The notes below the pieces were generated by a model. It ran no database searches. It saw only the letters and a list, made by a program, of their open reading frames with translations, and had not been told where the DNA came from. From positions 18,166,429-18,230,428 of the forward strand of contig OW285187.1 in the NCBI GenBank assembly GCA_935421135.1: DNA of 64,000 nucleotides. The letters run 5' to 3'. Source of the DNA: Bugulina stolonifera (taxonomy: Eukaryota; Bryozoa; Gymnolaemata; Cheilostomatida; Bugulidae). This document shows positions 36,101 through 64,000 of the stretch, piece after piece; positions within the stretch are counted from its first letter, which is position 1; every line of letters starts with the position of its first letter. The position numbers and the translations under genes were made by a program.

Positions 36101-37457
36101 TGGCAAAATGTGATGAAACATGGCGAAGATATTCGCTAGTCTGATTCGGCCTTAAGCAAATTAAATGAAAATTGTAATGAATATTCAAAGCATGCTATAT
36201 GGTTCACTTGTGAATACAATTATTAGTGGGTGACATGGAGTTGTCCTTTCTCTTGTATCATCCTCAAAATCTGTGTCTTTTTTAGTAGCTGCCTGGTACG
36301 TTTGTCAGTCAGTCTTGTCTGATTTTTGCTTTTGATATAGTTCAGATGACTGAACAAACTCTCACACAAGAATGTGCTACCACAGAGTGTTATCAGTTTG
36401 ACAGCAATTTTAGATAAATTGGAGTAGCTGCGCTTTCTACCTTATTCTGTCTTCAGCTCTTGGCACTGTGGTTAAATCAATCAGGCCATCGACTTATTGT
36501 AGGTTTTAAATCGTTGACAGAAATCTACTTGTGTCAGCTAAAAATATTTTAAGATGTTCAAATGTGCGGATTTTTTAACATTGGGATGTATTTTTGAGTG
36601 TAGTTTGAGCAATGCAATTGCTTTCACCGCTCAGCCACAAAAAGACATGTTTGCATGTAAAATTTGAGAAGTGATGAAGGGACACCAAAATACATGCAAA
36701 GGGACACATTTGGGCATCCCTGTTACATTGTAATGCACGTCTATATTATACATGCACATTACATGTGTTATGTTCAAAACAGCAAATAATTATTTTAACT
36801 TGTGGTTGCCATATTAATGGATATTGGATTCACCATCAGGACTAACAATAATCAGTAAATAAATAAATAAGTGGATCATAAAAACACATGTAGGTCCAAT
36901 GTAATTATTGCCATTATTGTTGTAGGGTGGTGCAAATCTAGCTTACAATAATATATACTTAGTAATCAGACTAACAAATCTTGGAGAGTTTATGGATAAT
37001 AATGTGTTACAATGTACATGTATATGCAGGGGTTGCAGACTTGAATTGGCAACAGCAGATTGAACTCAGGGAATTTTCAGCTGGGTCATCAGTCATCATA
37101 GAGTTCATTTTTTATTTCAAGCTTACTGTTTGTTACAGCGATTTACTAGCCTGATATCAGGCCTGTTGGTATAACCAATCAGAAAGTAAAGTTTGTACAG
37201 TTCCACTACACTGAAATAAGCTGCACTTACTGAATGGTTTTAGACTGGTAGGTCTGTTGGTTCCCAAAAAATCGTGTACCATACCAATGAGAGTTAGTTA
37301 ATTAATCTGCGATATTTAGGATTATGCTCATATTGCCACCATATCACTGTTGCTATCTTACATTTTATACATGCATGTGTGTTACTATTTTTAGTTGATC
37401 CTGCTATTTCTGGCACTGTGGTTTTGCCAGTCACTCGGAGGTGAACAGAAGGTCTAA
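18104..37457 (+). CDS. Tetraspanin family membrane protein (eight exons, 289 aa)
   Basis: Join 18104-18172, 18706-18915, 19857-19931, 20824-20937, 21764-21941, 24128-24204, 29463-29546 and 37395-37457: 870 nt, all phases closing. Tetraspanins organise membrane microdomains with integrins and receptors. TM1 covers about residues 12-36, TM2 62-84, TM3 about 89-110, and TM4 255-280. The large loop begins near 111 and contains the diagnostic Cys-Cys-Gly at 159-161, CC at 191-192, C230, C239 and C243. Possible N-glycosylation sites are N134 (NYT) and N184 (NAS). The 289-residue length suits the family. The loop has seven cysteines, so one may be unpaired. TM4 is split by a 7.8 kb intron. AATAAA occurs 19 nt after the stop. 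The subfamily is not assigned. CCDC77 converges from the other strand. Confidence 0.9.
18173..18705 (+). other. Tetraspanin intron 1
   Basis: 533 bp, GT...AG; no insertion recognised. Confidence 0.7.
18706..18915 (+). CDS. Tetraspanin exon 2
   Basis: Residues 24-93: end of TM1 (AFGIAILGFGIWI), the small loop, and TM2 (about 62-84, WLFIGAGIFVFAVGLVGMIG) followed by VIRESK. Acceptor TTACTTAAG, donor GTAAGT, both phase 0. Confidence 0.9.
18916..19856 (+). other. Tetraspanin intron 2
   Basis: 941 bp, GT...AG with a pyrimidine-rich CTCTTTCAG acceptor; no recognised insertion. Confidence 0.7.
19857..19931 (+). CDS. Tetraspanin exon 3
   Basis: Residues 94-118, YIVCMFIVFTAEVSAGAYAG then IRKDS: most of TM3, with the acidic residue at its outer end usual for tetraspanins. 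Donor GTAAGT, phase 0. Confidence 0.9.
20824..20937 (+). CDS. Tetraspanin exon 4
   Basis: Residues 119-156, first helical part of the large extracellular loop, including sequon NYT at 134-136. Acceptor ACTACAG, donor GTAAGT, phase 0. Confidence 0.85.
21370..21560 (-). mobile_element. tRNA-derived SINE-like copy in tetraspanin intron 4
   Basis: Reverse complement has TGTGTAGTGGTAATG (A-box region) and GGGTTCAAACCCC (B-box region), plus the CTAGGCAATTAGGTGCC and GCAGTAGATCTGC blocks shared with the copy at 4925-5110. Same orientation relative to its own promoter. Confidence 0.5.
21764..21941 (+). CDS. Tetraspanin exon 5 (CCG motif)
   Basis: Residues 157-215 plus one base of codon 216. Starts FNCCGVRDF, the hallmark Cys-Cys-Gly of the large loop, and later has SWACCKPD. 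Strong CCTTTTTGCAG acceptor, donor GTAGGT, ends in phase 1. Confidence 0.93.
21942..24127 (+). other. Tetraspanin intron 5
   Basis: 2,186 bp. Contains an inverted-repeat element (22,017-22,903), a repeat patch at about 23,490-23,600 and a (TG)n run at about 23,636-23,657. An open stretch at 22,734-23,271 lies partly in the element and has no recognisable domain. Confidence 0.6.
22017..22903. mobile_element. MITE-like element with roughly 85-bp imperfect inverted ends
   Basis: GAGAAGGAGGCTCGT near 22,037 and its complement near 22,862-22,880 sit in extended matches (GTAAGAGAGAGAAGG versus CTTACTC; TTCGATGTGCGCCTCGG versus CCGAGGAGCACATCGAA). Interior has no transposase. Confidence 0.55.
24128..24204 (+). 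CDS. Tetraspanin exon 6
   Basis: Completes codon 216 (G+CC, Ala) and encodes residues 217-241, including DQFCSSDKRVFNCQK with loop cysteines C230 and C239. Acceptor GCATGCAG, donor GTGATA (weaker than the others), phase 0. Confidence 0.8.
24448..24482 (+). other. 5' half of a tRNA-like element split by an LTR retrotransposon
   Basis: CTGATCTAATAGCTCAAGTGG has A-box spelling. The 3' half, ending in a consensus B box GGTTCAAATCCC, resumes at 27,962-28,010. The two halves are separated by an element with 4-bp GTGT duplications. The anticodon region CTATCAT would be Asp-like. Confidence 0.6.
24483..24687 (-). repeat. Truncated 3' LTR
   Basis: About 205 bp closely matching the U5 end of the 5' LTR (shared GGTTGTGCTG, GAGACGACTCCCTTGTCC and CCTATGAGTGGTGCTAGGCC). 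It stops matching at about 24,687, where element-internal sequence begins. Confidence 0.8.
24990..25265. repeat. Roughly 95-bp tandem repeats in the pol spacer
   Basis: Three or more diverged copies of a unit containing CGTCGGTCGGCGGAG and GTCCTCTTTTTGGG. GC-rich compared with the surrounding intron, as expected of element coding sequence. Confidence 0.75.
25005..25682 (-). pseudogene. Retropepsin-like domain with tandem-repeat spacer
   Basis: Minus-strand ORF starting MTYKKPHVPSLYVQGRL. A retropepsin core is recognisable: LLWATGCTTNLIS where an Asp-Thr/Ser-Gly is expected, then DGVIGMPYLVKHRC in the flap-to-C-terminal position. The catalytic Asp is replaced by Ala, so the copy should be inactive. 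The C-terminal half is a repetitive Pro-Thr-rich spacer (PSTPPPTDVDEPCRHPGYP-like units) from DNA repeats of roughly 95 bp. It stops before any reverse transcriptase. Confidence 0.7.
25931..26732 (-). pseudogene. Ty3/Gypsy-like gag remnant
   Basis: Minus strand, in two frames. The first part (26,732-26,496) begins MANDIERLVEVLGRYLDIA and has FDGQGDVEFFIEQF, a capsid N-terminal style. The second (26,377-25,931) has EHATLVKRLVHVAYQELP and GYLQRHLLAINPRD, typical of retrotransposon gag in animals. A tandem duplication of about 74 bp (26,466-26,614) has broken the frame. No clear CCHC zinc knuckle was found downstream. Confidence 0.75.
26466..26614. repeat. Tandem duplication of about 74 bp in gag
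   Basis: Two near-identical copies of a unit containing GGTACATAGCTGCCGGGCTC and GTCAGGAATTGTTCTATG lie back to back, differing at a few sites. It is responsible for part of the frame disruption in gag. Confidence 0.85.
27155..27173 (-). other. Primer-binding site of the LTR element
   Basis: Directly after the LTR end CATTACA the minus strand reads TTGGTGGCAGCTGTGGGATT. TGG at this position complements a tRNA CCA tail. The sequence resembles the 3' end of a Leu-type tRNA as I remember it; this needs checking against the host tRNAs. Confidence 0.6.
27174..27957 (-). repeat. 5' LTR of the gag-protease element (family B)
   Basis: 784 bp, TGTAATGGTCAGG...CCATTACA on the minus strand, with ACTATATAAAGC promoter-like box (about 27,530-27,541) and AATAAAG (about 27,476). 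A run of T then G (27,181-27,203) lies near the U5 end. Relatives: 5659, 29,999, 30,729 and 45,900. Confidence 0.8.
28047..28382 (-). mobile_element. hAT-like MITE with tRNA-like core, copy 4
   Basis: Left end CAGTGTTCGAAGTT, right end ACTTCCAACACTG, with an exact 8-bp duplication GTGCTACA (28,039-28,046 and 28,383-28,390). The tRNA-like core is on the minus strand at 28,192-28,262 (A-box-like GATAGCGTAGTGG; B box degenerate). It lies next to the separate broken tRNA-like element at 27,962-28,010. Confidence 0.82.
28689..29267. mobile_element. TTAA-flanked MITE
   Basis: TTAA (28,685-28,688) then AGGGGTTATGACATG; at the right CATAACCCCT then TTAA (29,268-29,271). The roughly 27-bp imperfect inverted ends and TTAA target are those of piggyBac- or Kolobok-type elements. 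579 bp, non-coding. Confidence 0.72.
29463..29546 (+). CDS. Tetraspanin exon 7 (start of TM4)
   Basis: Residues 242-269: GCVKALSDWTVEHMAIILGV then GIAIGAAQ. Supplies the last loop cysteine (C243) and the first half of TM4. Acceptor TCTAG, donor GTAAGG, phase 0. Confidence 0.9.
29999..30724 (-). mobile_element. Solo LTR, family B, copy 3
   Basis: Minus strand TGTAATGGTAAATG...CATGACA. It shares CCAAGCATCAACTGAGACAATG and ACGACCTATACTACG with the other family B LTRs. A 14-bp-scale duplication (GGAAGTTCCGGTAAAAAGGCCGACG) occurs at about 30,364-30,425. The flanks TTAT and ATAT match at 3 of 4 bases. Confidence 0.7.
31038..34600. mobile_element. 3.6 kb TTAA-flanked DNA element
   Basis: TTAA (31,034-31,037) followed by AGGGCAACTAACACCTAGCC; right end GGCTAGGCGATAGTTGCACT then TTAA (34,601-34,604). 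The imperfect inverted ends continue with ATGCTGCATATCATT. Target and AGG ends suggest piggyBac/Kolobok-type transposition. No transposase recognised; only short ORFs. Contains a 27-bp-arm hairpin at 34,395-34,468. Confidence 0.75.
34395..34468. repeat. Hairpin inside the TTAA element
   Basis: GATATTTCAGAGTATAGTAGGTTATCC (34,395-34,421) pairs nearly completely with 34,442-34,468 across a 20-base loop. Confidence 0.8.
35504..36722 (-). mobile_element. hAT relic with CAGGGATGCCC ends, copy 1
   Basis: Left terminus CAGGGATGCCCAAA, right terminus TTTGGGCATCCCTG. The minus strand at about 36,300-36,415 encodes LCGSTFLCESLFSHLNYIKS, matching the hAT C-terminal dimerisation region (FGST...CESLFS...IKSK...RLTD). 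The rest of the transposase is gone. TSD not exact here. Sister copy at 45,970-47,173 in the opposite orientation. Confidence 0.72.
37395..37457 (+). CDS. Tetraspanin exon 8 (end of TM4, stop)
   Basis: Residues 270-289, LILLFLALWFCQSLGGEQKV, then TAA. Completes TM4 exactly in phase with exon 7 and gives a short cytoplasmic tail with a juxtamembrane Cys. Acceptor ATTTTTAG. Confidence 0.85.
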   Translation: MILLFLALWFCQSLGGEQKV

Positions 37458-37475
37458 TGATCTAGGGCTGAAGTT

Positions 37476-37481
37476 AATAAA
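37476..37481 (+). terminator. Candidate poly(A) signal of the tetraspanin gene
   Basis: AATAAA 19 nt after the stop codon. A second AATAAA at about 37,906 is an alternative but would overlap the convergent gene's likely 3' UTR. Confidence 0.5.
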
Positions 37482-38200
37482 AATATCAGAACATTATACA
37501 TTGTGATTGTACTCCGTTTGTAAACAACATTGTCAAGTAAAGGATGTTAATTATGGCTGATGTACAGTTTAGAGGAGCTACATACAGCAATTCTACAATC
37601 TACTGTTTATTTAGGGGGTGTAGATCAACAACTTGAAACTAGACATAAAATCTATGAATGAATTTTCTTCATACTTAATTATATAAACACAATAGCAATT
37701 ATGTTTTTTAATACATGTAAATGTGCCATCAATATTATCGATTTATAACACTCCTACAACTACATTGTACATGTACATGTATAACCATCACAATATATTA
37801 TCAACTTATTCATATTCATTGGTATGAGATTTTGACTCCTTTAACACAGTTTTATTTAACCCGAAGCTTAGGTTACCACTATAATATTAATATTATAACA
37901 TATAAGTAATAAACAGTTGTAAAATAGGCTAAAGATTGTTACCCTAGTTACTAACAATTTTTACTAGTAAAACTGACTTCATCTACCCAGCCATATTGTG
38001 CCACACTAAAACAGTAATCAAATAACCATGTTGCTATGGCAACTAAAAGAAGCTTTGTATTATTCTTATTATCACAGCAGACAGGGGAAGAGCATACATC
38101 ATTATATAAATAAAAGTAGAACTGACTGTGAAGTTGGTGTTGGGAATGTCGCCAAGTAATGTCCTTTCCATTGGGCTATTTGTTACGTAGCCTACATGTA
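37482..38200. other. Intergenic region between convergent genes
   Basis: Holds the 3' UTRs of both genes. A minus-strand AATAAA at 37,851-37,856 lies 345 nt past the CCDC77 stop and could end that transcript. No repeat family recognised. Confidence 0.5.
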
Positions 38201-59990
<21,790 letters not shown>

Positions 59991-60440
59991 TGTCAAGCAA
60001 ATAAGCTACAGTAACATTGTCAAGCTGCGTGCACAGGACAAAACACCAAAGATGACAAAGAAGAAAAGTATTGTATTCATGATAAGAAAAAGCATAGAGG
60101 TCACAAACATGGTGAGATGAGGGAAGTTGTGAAGTTGCTTTAGCGGAGTTGTATGAGATCATAAGAGCTAGAGAGAACATTGCTACAACATCGAATCAAG
60201 AGTGATACACTGGTGGGAACATTATTACATGACATATTGGTAACAGAAATCTAGTATGGAGGGGAACAGAGTTTTGGGAATGAAGATAGGTTTAGAGTGT
60301 TGTTAGCAGTAGGCCTGCAACGATGAATCGATAACGATTCTCGATACGATTAATTTGCAGTATTTTCAATATCGATTCATTGCACTCAATTTTCGATTTT
60401 TGTTAAATATATACTTAGTCTTGGTTATTCCAAGTTATCA
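59991..60440. other. Likely 5' flank of CCDC77
   Basis: No other exon. An ATCGAT-rich motif (ACGATGAATCGATAACGATTC) near 60,320 resembles the ends of some hAT elements. Promoter elements not identified. Confidence 0.4.
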
Positions 60441-60459
60441 CCATAGCATGGTGGCAGAG

Positions 60460-61095
60460 CGTGTGCGTGTGTATAGGTGCAGGTTGAGCTGTGGGTGTAG
60501 GTGTATGTGTAGGTGTATGTGTAGGTGTACGTGTACCTGTAGGTGTAGCTGGAGGCGCACATGTAGCTGGAGGTGTAATGCAGTGTAGCTGTAGGTGTAG
60601 CTATAGATCTGTATGTAGCTGTAGGTGTAGAGATGGGGGTAAAGAGACATTTTGAAAAAGACAGTTCGAAACAGGACGTTTCACTACCGGACAGCTCAAA
60701 ACCGGACAGTTCAAAGCTATGCAGATTTCATTTAGAAGAACAAAACTCACAGATAATTAATTTTAATTAATTATTATTTCAATGTAGCTGCAGGTGTACG
60801 TGCAATGGTAGGTGTACGTGCAGCTGTTAGTAGGTGTACATGTAGCTGTAAGTGTAGCTGTACGTGAGTTGTACTGTAGCTGTAGGTAAGATGTACGTGT
60901 AGCTGTATGTGTAGGTATAAACTGCTGTAAGTGTATGTGTAGCTGTACGTGTAGGTAAGTGTAGGTGTACATGTAACAGTAGGTGTACGTGTAACAGTAG
61001 GTATATGTGTAGCTGTAGGTTTAACTGTAAGTGTGCATGTAGCTGTAGGTGTGCATGTAGCTGTAGGTGCGCAGGCAGCTGTAGGTGTATGTGAC
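60460..61095. repeat. GTGTAGGTGTA/GTAGCTGTA minisatellite in two blocks
   Basis: Blocks at 60,460-60,640 and 60,780-61,095 consist of variable six-base steps (GTGTAG, GTGTAC, GTAGCT). They are separated by a segment with GACAGTTCGAAACAGGACG, the same repeat seen in the Mutator-like element at 8.8-9.4 kb. Long ORFs across it are artefacts. Confidence 0.85.
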
Positions 61096-61545
61096 GGATG
61101 AGAAATTCTGATTTACTAGTCATTATGGCCTCATAGTTAGGCTCTAAGTGTGTACATGACATCCTTAGTAGTTCATGCAAGGGCTGTGGATTGAAATTTG
61201 ATCTGTTTATGAAGTGTTGGTTTGAGATAGCAGATTTTAAATGGTAGGTTACTGCAAACACCGTGAGTAGACCTTTCCACACTTGTCAACTAGGGTACTC
61301 TTCTGCAGTAGTGGCTATTGCCAATATAACGTCTTCGATGTTGACCATTTCGAATTCTGCTAATTGAGATTACACAATTTCACTTGTATTGCAGACACTG
61401 AAAATTCTTTGTAAACAGTTTCAACGTAGCCCTTCCACTCTCCAAGTGGTTCAGCTTGCATTGGACGCTTAATCAGCTAAATTAGCTAATGTAAATTTCT
61501 GAACGGGTCATACTTAGTTATATTTAATTATTTTCTAATTCAATC
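61096..61545. other. Gene-free stretch
   Basis: No supported feature between the minisatellite and the THAP-like exon. Confidence 0.4.
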
Positions 61546-61624
61546 ATGGGAAGATGCTCGTATGCTTCGTGTGACAGTGACACAAGGAACAGGACTCTCA
61601 AATTCATCAGGCTGCCAATTAAAG
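61546..61624 (+). CDS. Possible first exon with a THAP-like zinc finger start
   Basis: ATG at 61,546 opens MGRCSYASCDSDTRNRTLKF then IRLPIK, followed by donor-like GTTAGT. The Met-Gly-x-Cys-x4-Cys start and the basic, aromatic F-x-R-L-P resemble the N-terminus of THAP DNA-binding domains. Only about 26 residues; the partner Cys and His would lie in another exon that I could not find. Could be a transposon relic. Confidence 0.35.
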
Positions 61625-62057
61625 TTAGTTAAATTGTGGTTAAAAGAGCAGATGTTAATGGTTGAAAGATCAATCATGACATTAGACACACGGACATTAT
61701 GATCATGGATACGATACTTAACTTTTAACCATTGTTGAATCATTGTATCATTGTTATATTTATAGGCCTACTATCATAATCTAATAATATTGTCCTATAA
61801 TATAACTAAGTTGTTGTAGCCAAGTTTATCAATATATTAAACTAAACTCACAATATTTTATTTTTGGTTTTTGTAGGCCTATAATTATTTCATGCAATAA
61901 CAATCTAAAAAAAATATATTCCTTCCTATTTATTGAACAAAAGTCTAAGATATTTTCTACTGTCATATTTTATATACAATACATAGGCCCTACATGTACA
62001 TCCAACATGAACATAAGATTCTGCTGTAATATTATATTATTAGATATAATATATTTA

Positions 62058-62148
62058 AAAATATATACCCTGTACTATTATTACATAGGCTTAATACTTA
62101 TTTAATAAGTATTAAGCCTATGTAATAATAGTACAGGGTATATATTTT
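62058..62148. repeat. Near-spacerless palindrome with 45-bp perfect arms
   Basis: 62,058-62,102 is exactly complementary to 62,104-62,148 around a single central base. The arms include TACCCTGTACTATTATTACA. In single strands this would form a loop-free hairpin. Long perfect palindromes of this kind are unstable, so it may be recent, or an assembly foldback. Confidence 0.9.
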
Positions 62149-63013
62149 ATTAGGCCTATAATACAAATTATAATAATAATTATTATTTATTTATAATAAT
62201 TTCTTGTTGATTCATTAAGATTAAAATACTATTGTACATGTAGGCTATATAGGCTTATTGTAAGTTAGTGTTGTTGGTAGTGCCACAAGTTACAAGTTGA
62301 CATTTTACAGCAAAATTCACCAGGCTAATGTAAAGTGTTATAATTTCATTAAATTTGATTGTGGTTATTTATATTCATTGCGATGTACAATAGGCCTAGC
62401 TTCTCTATGAAACCTGGAGTTATGGAATAGACCTATATTATATTTCAACATAATGATATGCAATCTGATTATTAATACGATATTATACTTTAGGCTACAA
62501 GTTTTTGATAGCTATATGGGCCTATTCAAGTCATGAATAATTTCACTGAGCCACATGACTGTTGTGTGAGAGCCTTGAACTGAGTGTGATACATCTGCAA
62601 ATAAGCAACAGCCTATTTAGACGCAGCTTCATAGACAAACACCTAATACTTAATCTACATAATGTACTCATTCTCAATGTTTTAGATTCACACCTATTTG
62701 GATTTCAGTTTCTCAGTCTAACTGACTCCTCACAGAGTACTGGTTGACGAAAACTTTGGCTGTTGAAATGCATCTCAGTTGAAGCATGTAAGTACGTACA
62801 AAGTACCGCTAAATTGTGAATAAGCTCAATGGGCATCTACATGTTCATGTACTTCCCTACTAGGCCTAATGTTTCATTGTTACCTTATATTGTTGTACCT
62901 CTTTTGTACTCCTAAATTGAGGTTCTGTGTTGGGTTCCATATTGTAATACCCGCACATGTACCCTACATGTATATTGGCATTGCTGCGATATATAATATA
63001 ATATGTTTTACAG
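62149..63013. other. AT-rich stretch before an orphan terminal exon
   Basis: No supported exon. It could be an intron of the gene ending at 63,075. Confidence 0.4.
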
Positions 63014-63075
63014 TTCTGGACTTTGATGAGGAAGATCCAGGTGGTGGTGGAGTTAAGAAGAGCATCCAGGCTTAA
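63014..63075 (+). CDS. Orphan terminal exon, unknown protein
   Basis: After a TATGTTTTACAG acceptor the frame reads LDFDEEDPGGGGVKKSIQA, then TAA (63,073-63,075). An acidic-glycine-basic tail followed by a roughly 365-nt AT-rich 3' UTR and AATAAA at 63,441 is what a true last exon looks like. The upstream exons are not recognised; the THAP-like exon at 61,546 is a candidate partner only by position. The family is unknown. Confidence 0.4.
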
Positions 63076-63440
63076 CATTCTGCTATGCGACATTGTCACT
63101 TTACCATGCTGAGAGCATTGCCATAATCCAGGACCTTGCAACACTGATTGAATCTTACCAACTTGTCATGTTGTAACTTATCATTAATGTGTTAGCATTA
63201 TGTAACTTGTCATATCCATGTACATTGTATGCAGAACAATAGTTGAAAATATGTATGTATATCTGCAATATGCAATATGAACTGTATAAGCTGCTATAAT
63301 CAAAATTTAAATTATTACCTTGTTACAAATTAATGTATGTCGTGTGTATGCAATATATGCATTTTGTTGTTATTATGCCATTACGACTCTCCCTAGTACT
63401 TGCAATGAATTACTGTTGCTGACTGTCTGAAATTACTTGC

Positions 63441-63446
63441 AATAAA
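63441..63446 (+). terminator. Candidate poly(A) signal for the orphan exon
   Basis: AATAAA within TTGCAATAAAGTTTC, about 366 nt after the TAA at 63,075, with a following T-rich segment (GTTTTTGTC) suited to a downstream element. Confidence 0.45.
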
Positions 63447-64000
63447 GTTTCTATACAAGTTTTTGTCTCTGCAGATGGTTCCTTCAACTCATGTGCATAT
63501 ATATAATATCATAATGTCAACACTGATTAATCATTGTCTTGCTATGTGATATCTTGGTGGTCTAATTTCCAGTTCTGCTATATAATGTTTGATTGCACTA
63601 TTGAAGAGCTGTAGCTACCACTTGATGTATTTAGAAGTTCTGCAGGGTAGCTAGTAAAACCAATACAAGGTTGATAAAATCCCTAGTTTGTTTATAACAC
63701 AGTCATGTAGAAGGCTTGGCTTAGCTCAGTTCATCAACCTTTTGTTATAATCTTACAGGTGGCATCGTGTCACCCGTAGCGCCACAAACAAATGGTTTGA
63801 CCAATCAGCGTTCAATGAACTGAAAGAACCAGTCTCGTTATAGATCCGCTTGAGCGATTTATGCCATTTCTGACTCAATTATGGCTAAATGTTTGTCAAA
63901 ACGCCGCTGGCTTATGCCATTATTTGACATGTTGCAGCCCAATTCTGTAATAGATATGCTATAGCAGACAAGTAAAAGGTACAATCTAACTAATATTATC
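63447..64000. other. Window end, no gene recognised
   Basis: AT-rich sequence with no exon that I can support. Confidence 0.4.

Larger units (their letters stand above)
29547..37394 (+). other. Tetraspanin intron 7
   Basis: 7,848 bp splitting TM4. It contains an LTR at 29,999-30,724, an LTR at 30,729-35,155 interrupted by a 3.6 kb TTAA element, and a hAT relic at 35,504-36,722. The remainder is plain AT-rich DNA. Confidence 0.7.

Noticed and set aside
60438..61282. Repetitive ORFs rich in His-Leu/Thr-Tyr
   Set aside because: Translations of the GTGTAG-type minisatellite.

Overview
This 64 kb window reads as AT-rich nuclear DNA of an invertebrate animal. It has two spliced protein-coding genes with GT-AG introns, and the remaining DNA is dense with transposable elements, microsatellites and nested insertions. 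A CCDC77-type centrosome/cilium coiled-coil gene points to a ciliated eukaryote and a tetraspanin fits an animal. A sponge or another early-branching animal is plausible, but the lineage is inference. No bacterial genes, operons or CRISPR array were seen.

Layout: 0-18 kb has no host gene that I can support. It holds the 3' end of a non-LTR retrotransposon, four solo LTRs (2.5, 3.8, 5.7 and 11.9 kb), a long-inverted-repeat element with a Mutator-like element inserted in its end (6.5-10.8 kb), three copies of a hAT-like MITE carrying a tRNA-like core (14.0, 15.6 and 16.8 kb), and a (CCACTA)n array at 16.0 kb. From 18,104 to 37,457 (+) lies an eight-exon tetraspanin gene of 289 codons, whose last introns have filled with an LTR retroelement, two TTAA-flanked elements, MITEs, LTRs and a hAT relic. 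From 38,201 to 59,990 (-) lies a nine-exon CCDC77 orthologue of 500 codons. It converges on the tetraspanin, and its 13.4 kb last intron holds a nest of insertions at least four levels deep. From 60 to 64 kb there is a GTGTAG-type minisatellite, a perfect 45-bp-arm palindrome, a possible THAP-like first exon and an orphan terminal exon with a poly(A) signal.

All exon phases in the two host gene models close exactly, and the products have the expected family lengths and motifs, so these are the firmest calls. The genes have no obvious functional link: one is a four-span membrane protein, the other a coiled-coil centrosomal protein. Most findings concern mobile elements, where exact target-site duplications (TSDs) read by eye fix many boundaries and allow insertion order to be deduced. 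Family names for the transposons rest on termini and TSD length and remain provisional.
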